Assembly (NCBI GenBank): GCA_011051475.1
Contig: DRLE01000277.1
Coordinates: forward strand, 1 to 8,892
Reading direction: 5' to 3'
Source: Gammaproteobacteria bacterium
Lineage (GTDB): Bacteria; Pseudomonadota; Gammaproteobacteria; SZUA-229
Length of the DNA stretch: 8,892 nt
The position numbers and the translations under genes were made by a program. Numbering within the stretch: position 1 is the first letter of the stretch; each line of letters opens with the position of its first letter. Shown here piece by piece: positions 5,105-8,892 of the stretch. The notes under the pieces were generated by a model, which worked only from the letters and a program-made list of their open reading frames with translations, did no database searches and was not told the DNA's origin.

Positions 5105-5458
5105 CTATTTCAGCATATGCAACAGGTCTTCCAGCTCATCGCGCATCTGGCGGATTATCTGCTGGCTCTGCGAGTTATCGTCGGCCACTTCCTCGCCGGT
5201 GAGTTTCTGCCGGGCACCGCCAATGGTGTAGCCCTGATCGTAAAGCAGGCTGCGGATCTGACGGATAAGAATAACGTCGTGACGCTGGTAGTAGCGGCGG
5301 TTGCCGCGACGCTTGACCGGCTTGAGCTGGGAGAACTCCTGTTCCCAGTAGCGCAGGACATGCGATTTGACGCCACACAGCTCGCTGACTTCACCAATGG
5401 TGAAATAGCGTTTGCCGGGAATGACGGGTAATTCGTTATTGTTGCTGGCTTCCAGCAT
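5105..5458 (-). CDS. MerR-like winged-helix regulator, ihfA-linked
   Basis: A 117-aa protein with a MerR-type DNA-binding domain: helix-turn-helix at about residues 18-40 (FTIGEVSELCGVKSHVLRYW), a wing at 47-57 (PVKRRGNRRYY), a second helical pair to about 90, and a C-terminal helix (98-116) suitable for dimerisation. Unlike metal- or drug-sensing MerR proteins it has no C-terminal effector domain and only one cysteine (C28), so a metal-sensing role is unlikely. It closely resembles the short MerR-like protein found directly after ihfA in pseudomonads, whose target is unknown to me. Its start lies 23 bp inside ihfA, which implies translational coupling; GAGTAGAAG just upstream could serve as a weak ribosome site. 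Confidence 0.93.
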   Translation of the reverse strand: MLEASNNNELPVIPGKRYFTIGEVSELCGVKSHVLRYWEQEFSQLKPVKRRGNRRYYQRHDVILIRQIRSLLYDQGYTIGGARQKLTGEEVADDNSQSQQIIRQMRDELEDLLHMLK

Positions 5459-5738
5459 AGGCTTCTACTCGCTGCTTCAGTTTCTGTCCAGGTCTGAAGG
5501 TGACAACACGACGGGCGGAAATGGGTATTTCCTCACCGGTTTTAGGGTTTCTGCCGGGACGCTCGGTTTTATTGCGTAAAATGAAGTTACCAAAACCGGA
5601 GAGCTTTACATGATGCGCATCACCCAGCGCCGAGCGAACTTCTTCAAAAAACAGTTCAACCAGCTCTTTGGCCTCGCGCTTATTCAGGCCCAGTTCTTCG
5701 TATAAACTTTCTGCCATATCGGCTTTCGTCAATGCCAT
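5436..5738 (-). CDS. ihfA: Integration host factor subunit alpha
   Basis: A 100-aa DNABII protein that pairs with IhfB to bend DNA sharply in recombination, replication initiation and sigma-54 transcription. It aligns along its full length with E. coli IhfA (99 aa). The HU/IHF signature GFGNF is at residues 48-52, and the arm segment RPGRNPKTGE (60-69) contains P65, the proline that intercalates into DNA. The ARRVVTFRPGQKLK segment (75-88) closes the fold. The start follows the pheT stop by 2 bp and is preceded by GGGAG at 5-nt spacing, so it is co-transcribed with pheT. In E. coli ihfA also has its own promoter within pheT; I did not identify one here. Confidence 0.98.
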   Translation of the reverse strand: MALTKADMAESLYEELGLNKREAKELVELFFEEVRSALGDAHHVKLSGFGNFILRNKTERPGRNPKTGEEIPISARRVVTFRPGQKLKQRVEAYAGSQQQ

Positions 5739-5740
5739 AC

Positions 5741-8149
5741 CTACTCCCGAAGTGTAGCAGCAAATTGTTGTTTTAGTGCGGATACGATGTTTTCAATTTC
5801 CGCATCCACATCGCTATCCGTAAGAGTGCGGGAAAAATCCTGTAAAATCAAGCCGAAAGCGATACTTTTTCGGCCTTCCTCGACGCCTTTTCCCTGATAA
5901 ATATCAAATAATTGGGTTTCCTTGACCAAATCACCGGATACCTGCTCAATTGTAGACAATATTTCGCCAACCGGGACGTTTTCATCAACAATTATCGCCA
6001 GGTCGCGACGCACTTCCGGATAACGCGACAGCGGTTTAAAGGCCGGTATGGCGCTGCAGGCGATGGCCGACTGCTTTATTTCAAAAACAAAGACTCTGGG
6101 GTCGATGTCCAGCGCTTTCTGTACCTGCGGGTGCAGTGCCCCTGCCCAGCCGACAATCTCGCCATTCTGGCGGATACAGGCGCTCTGGCCCGGATGCAGC
6201 GCCGGGTGCTCCGCCGCTTCAAAGGTGGTTCGTTGCGCAGAGAAGGCCAGCAGCGCCTCCAGATCGGCCTTGAGGTCGAAAAAGTCGACCTTGCGCGGTT
6301 TCGCGGCCCATTGCTCGGGATAGATCTCGCCACAGATCACCGCCGCAAACATGGGATCCTGTGCAATATTGGCCACTTCTGCCTGCTCTCCATCACTGCT
6401 ACCACCGGGGCGAAAGCAGAGGCCGGTTTCAAACAGACGCACGCGATTCTGCTGACGGTTTACATTATGGCGCAGGGCATTGAGCAGCCCGGTCCACAGC
6501 GTGGTGCGCATAACCGACATTTCCGAGGAAAGCGGATTGGCCAGGGCAATGGTTTCGGCCTCGGGGTCGAGCACCTGCTGCCAGCGAGGATCGACAAAGC
6601 TGTAGCTGATGGCCTCGTAATAACCCCGATCCACGAGAACGTTTTTCAGCTCGTTAAGGCTGTTCTGCGCCTCCGGCTGGGCCTGAATAACCGCATGATA
6701 GCTGGGCCGGGTACGGGGAATATTGTTGTAGCCGAAAATACGGACTATCTCTTCGAGCAGGTCGGCCTCGATATTGATATCGAAGCGGAAACTGGGTGAT
6801 TTTACCAGCCAGCAGTCGGTAAAGACCTTGGCTTCCATACCCAGACGCTTGAGAATATCGGTCACCTCGTCGGCCGGCAGCTGGATACCCAGTACGCGCT
6901 CGATGCGCTCCAGGCGCAGCTCGATCGGCAGTTGTTCCGCATTATGCGCTTCCGTGGTGGTTTCGATGACCGGACCGACCTCGCCACCGCAGATTTCGCG
7001 AATCAGCTCGGTGGCACGCTCGATGGCATGCACCTGCAGCTGGGTGTCGACACCACGCTCGAAACGGTGCGAGGAATCGGTGTGCAGGCCATAGCTGCGC
7101 GCCTTGCCGGCAATGGCTTCAGGCCTGAAAAAGGCGCTTTCCAGGAAAATATCCACGGTGTCATCGCTGACCGCGGAGTCTTCTCCGCCCATTATGCCGG
7201 CCAGCGCCAGAACCTTTGTATTATCGGCAATGACCAGGGTATTTTCACGAAGTTCGAGCTCTTTACCGTCAAGAAGCGTGGTTTTCTCGCCTTCTCTGGC
7301 ATAGCGCACAGTGATTTTACCGTCCAGTTTCGCCAGATCGAAGGCATGCATGGGCTGACCCAGCTCGAGCATGACATAGTTGGTGATATCCACCACCGGG
7401 CTCAAGCCACGAATGCCGCTGCGGCGCAGGCGTTCGAGCATCCATAATGGCGTTTCCGCCTTAACGTTCACGCCACGGATAATGCGTCCGGCATAATGTG
7501 AACAGCCGTCGGTGGCTTCGATTTCAACCGGAAACTCGTCATCGATCGCCAGCTTGTAGGGTTTCCACAGCGGTTCCTTGATATCACAGCGGTTGAGCAC
7601 CGCCAGTTCACGGGCAATGCCGTTAATGCTCAGGCAGTCACCACGGTTGGGGGTCAGGTCCAGCTCGATAATGGTATCGTCAAGCTGAAGGTAGTCGCGC
7701 AGGCTTTCCCCGAGCAGCGCACCTTCGGGCAGTTCCAGCAGACCATCGGCGCTGTCGGCCATGCCCAGCTCTTTTTCCGAGCACAGCATGCCGAAGGACT
7801 CGACGCCGCGCAGTTTGGCCGGCTTGATCTTCCAGGTCTTGCCGCCTTCCGCCGGCAGTACCGCGCCGACCTTTGCCAGCGCCACCATCAGGCCCTCACG
7901 CACATTGGCCGCGCCGCAGACGATCTGTTTGGTTTCATGACCGTCATTCACCTGACAGACATTGAGCTTGTCGGCATCGGGATGTTTTTCCAGGGACTCG
8001 ACACGCGCTACCACCACATCGCTGAACGGCGCCGCGGCCGGCTCAACGCTGTCGACCTCAAGACCTGCCATGGTCAGCTGCTCGCACATTTCCTCGGTGC
8101 TGATATCGGGGTCAACCCAGGTTCTTAACCATTGCTCACTGAATTTCAT
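5741..8149 (-). CDS. pheT: Phenylalanine-tRNA ligase beta subunit
   Basis: The 802-aa beta subunit of the alpha2-beta2 phenylalanyl-tRNA synthetase carries tRNA binding and editing of misacylated Tyr-tRNA(Phe). Length is close to E. coli PheT (795 aa). In order: an N-terminal B1 segment (1-38, MKFSEQWLRTWVDPDIS); an EMAP/OB-fold tRNA-binding domain (about 39-150, with HPDADKLNVC); the B3/B4 editing domain (about 210-370); the B5 domain (about 400-475); a catalytic-like pseudo-synthetase region (about 475-690); and a C-terminal FDX-ACB anticodon-binding domain (about 708-801, from FKPLSRYPEVRRDLAI). The start follows the pheS stop by 5 bp and is preceded by TAGGT. No defects were seen. Confidence 0.98.
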   Translation of the reverse strand: MKFSEQWLRTWVDPDISTEEMCEQLTMAGLEVDSVEPAAAPFSDVVVARVESLEKHPDADKLNVCQVNDGHETKQIVCGAANVREGLMVALAKVGAVLPAEGGKTWKIKPAKLRGVESFGMLCSEKELGMADSADGLLELPEGALLGESLRDYLQLDDTIIELDLTPNRGDCLSINGIARELAVLNRCDIKEPLWKPYKLAIDDEFPVEIEATDGCSHYAGRIIRGVNVKAETPLWMLERLRRSGIRGLSPVVDITNYVMLELGQPMHAFDLAKLDGKITVRYAREGEKTTLLDGKELELRENTLVIADNTKVLALAGIMGGEDSAVSDDTVDIFLESAFFRPEAIAGKARSYGLHTDSSHRFERGVDTQLQVHAIERATELIREICGGEVGPVIETTTEAHNAEQLPIELRLERIERVLGIQLPADEVTDILKRLGMEAKVFTDCWLVKSPSFRFDINIEADLLEEIVRIFGYNNIPRTRPSYHAVIQAQPEAQNSLNELKNVLVDRGYYEAISYSFVDPRWQQVLDPEAETIALANPLSSEMSVMRTTLWTGLLNALRHNVNRQQNRVRLFETGLCFRPGGSSDGEQAEVANIAQDPMFAAVICGEIYPEQWAAKPRKVDFFDLKADLEALLAFSAQRTTFEAAEHPALHPGQSACIRQNGEIVGWAGALHPQVQKALDIDPRVFVFEIKQSAIACSAIPAFKPLSRYPEVRRDLAIIVDENVPVGEILSTIEQVSGDLVKETQLFDIYQGKGVEEGRKSIAFGLILQDFSRTLTDSDVDAEIENIVSALKQQFAATLRE

Positions 8150-8154
8150 AATAC

Positions 8155-8892
8155 CTACCCCGCAGACTTCGACTGGGCTGACTGCGACAGGCCAAACTGC
8201 GACAGAAACTTAAGATCGTTTTCAAAGAACAGGCGCAGGTCGTTGACGCCGTAGCGCAGCATGGCCAGACGCTCGACGCCCATGCCAAAGGCATAGCCGG
8301 TGTATTTTTCGGTATCGATGCCGGCGGACTCGAACACCTTCGGATGTACGATGCCGCAGCCCAGCACTTCCAGCCAGCCGGTATGACCACAGACGCGACA
8401 GCCCTCGCCTTCGCACATCACGCACTGTATATCCACTTCCGAGGACGGTTCGGTAAAGGGGAAATAGGAAGGACGAAAGCGGGTTTTGAGCTCGTCATTT
8501 TCAAAGAACTGTTTGAGAAAATCGGCCAGCGTACCCATAAGGTCGGCAAAACTGACATTCTCGTCAACCAGCAGGCCTTCGACCTGGTGAAACATGGGCG
8601 TGTGGGTCAGGTCGGAGTCACAGCGGTAAACGCGGCCCGGCGCGATAATGCGCAGCGGCGGCTGGTTTTTTTCCATATGGCGCACCTGCACCGGCGAGGT
8701 GTGGGTACGCAGCAGGGTATTGCTGTCGAAATAAAAGGTATCGTGCATGGCACGCGCCGGGTGGTGCGAGGGAATGTTCAGCGCCTCGAAGTTATGAAAA
8801 TCATCCTCGATTTCAGGCCCCTGCTCGACCGTAAAGCCCAGGCGTGAGAACAGGCTTTCGATGCGCGCCATGGTGCGGGTAACCGGGTGCAG
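8155..8892 (-). CDS. pheS: Phenylalanine-tRNA ligase alpha subunit, partial (C-terminal 245 aa)
   Basis: The frame continues upstream of the internal ATG at 8871 through LHPVTRT to the window edge, where E. coli PheS has the matching LHPVTRT, so this is a 5'-truncated view and not a start. The class II catalytic core is present: motif 2 around APGRVYRCDSDLTHTPMFHQ, the phenylalanine-pocket region (RFRPSYFPFTEPSSEVD), and motif 3 AFGMGVERLAML. Unlike E. coli PheS it has a CX2CX4CX2C insert (nt 8389-8424, CVMCEGEGCRVC) before WLEVLGCG, likely a structural zinc knuckle known in other bacterial PheS proteins. After FLSQF it ends with a short polar tail, GLSQSAQSKSAG. It catalyses phenylalanine activation and transfer together with PheT. 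Confidence 0.97.
   Translation of the reverse strand: MHPVTRTMARIESLFSRLGFTVEQGPEIEDDFHNFEALNIPSHHPARAMHDTFYFDSNTLLRTHTSPVQVRHMEKNQPPLRIIAPGRVYRCDSDLTHTPMFHQVEGLLVDENVSFADLMGTLADFLKQFFENDELKTRFRPSYFPFTEPSSEVDIQCVMCEGEGCRVCGHTGWLEVLGCGIVHPKVFESAGIDTEKYTGYAFGMGVERLAMLRYGVNDLRLFFENDLKFLSQFGLSQSAQSKSAG

Noticed and set aside
5912..6799. A 295-aa plus-strand open frame opposite pheT
   Set aside because: It is antisense to a well-conserved pheT region, lacks recognisable domains and reflects codon bias of the real gene. The other long plus-strand frames opposite pheT, pheS and pepN (for example 6932-7447 and 1707-2408) are rejected on the same grounds.
8158..8200. Similarity of the pheS 3' end (ACTTCGACTGGG) to the TCGAAG repeat near 3908
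   Set aside because: Only about 8-12 bases match, it is within coding sequence and shows no periodicity, so chance is sufficient.

Overview
The window looks like the chromosome of a gammaproteobacterium. The order pheS-pheT-ihfA-merR-like gene-tRNA-Pro is typical of that class. PepN, IHF-alpha and the MerR-like protein read very close to the pseudomonad and enterobacterial versions, and base composition is moderate. I cannot name a genus. Nearly all genes lie on the minus strand, so the biological order runs from high to low coordinates.

Positions 8892 to 5105 hold a translation and nucleoid operon: the C-terminal part of pheS (cut by the window edge), complete pheT, ihfA, and a small MerR-like regulator whose start overlaps ihfA. 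Spacings of 5 bp, 2 bp and a 23-bp overlap suggest one transcript, which ends at a strong hairpin terminator at 5048-5085.

Positions 4891 to 4476 are the most structured part. A tRNA-Pro(GGG) gene is followed by a 159-bp palindromic MITE-like element, a strong terminator hairpin, more hairpins, and finally an exact 20-bp copy of the tRNA 3' end, including CCA. Removing the MITE together with one copy of a TTA duplication rebuilds a perfect 21-bp stem whose foot is the tRNA CCA. The MITE therefore appears to have inserted into the tRNA's own terminator. The displaced tRNA 3' end resembles an attachment-site scar left by an integrated element that is now almost entirely gone.

Positions 4380 to 3458 carry two small genes: a 61-aa zinc-ribbon protein and a 139-aa SpoIIAA/STAS-like protein. 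Between them are 317 bp without a gene, holding a five-copy repeat with a period of about 14 bp and an 84-bp-spaced direct repeat. Positions 3392 to 771 encode full-length aminopeptidase N (pepN). Then 309 bp of AT-rich intergenic DNA with a possible alternative-hairpin terminator precedes a response regulator at 461, which runs off the window as it enters a GGDEF domain.

The protein genes are mostly housekeeping. I see no defence system, CRISPR array, prophage gene or full transposase. The unusual material is the nested insertion history at tRNA-Pro and the repeat-rich leaders of the small genes.
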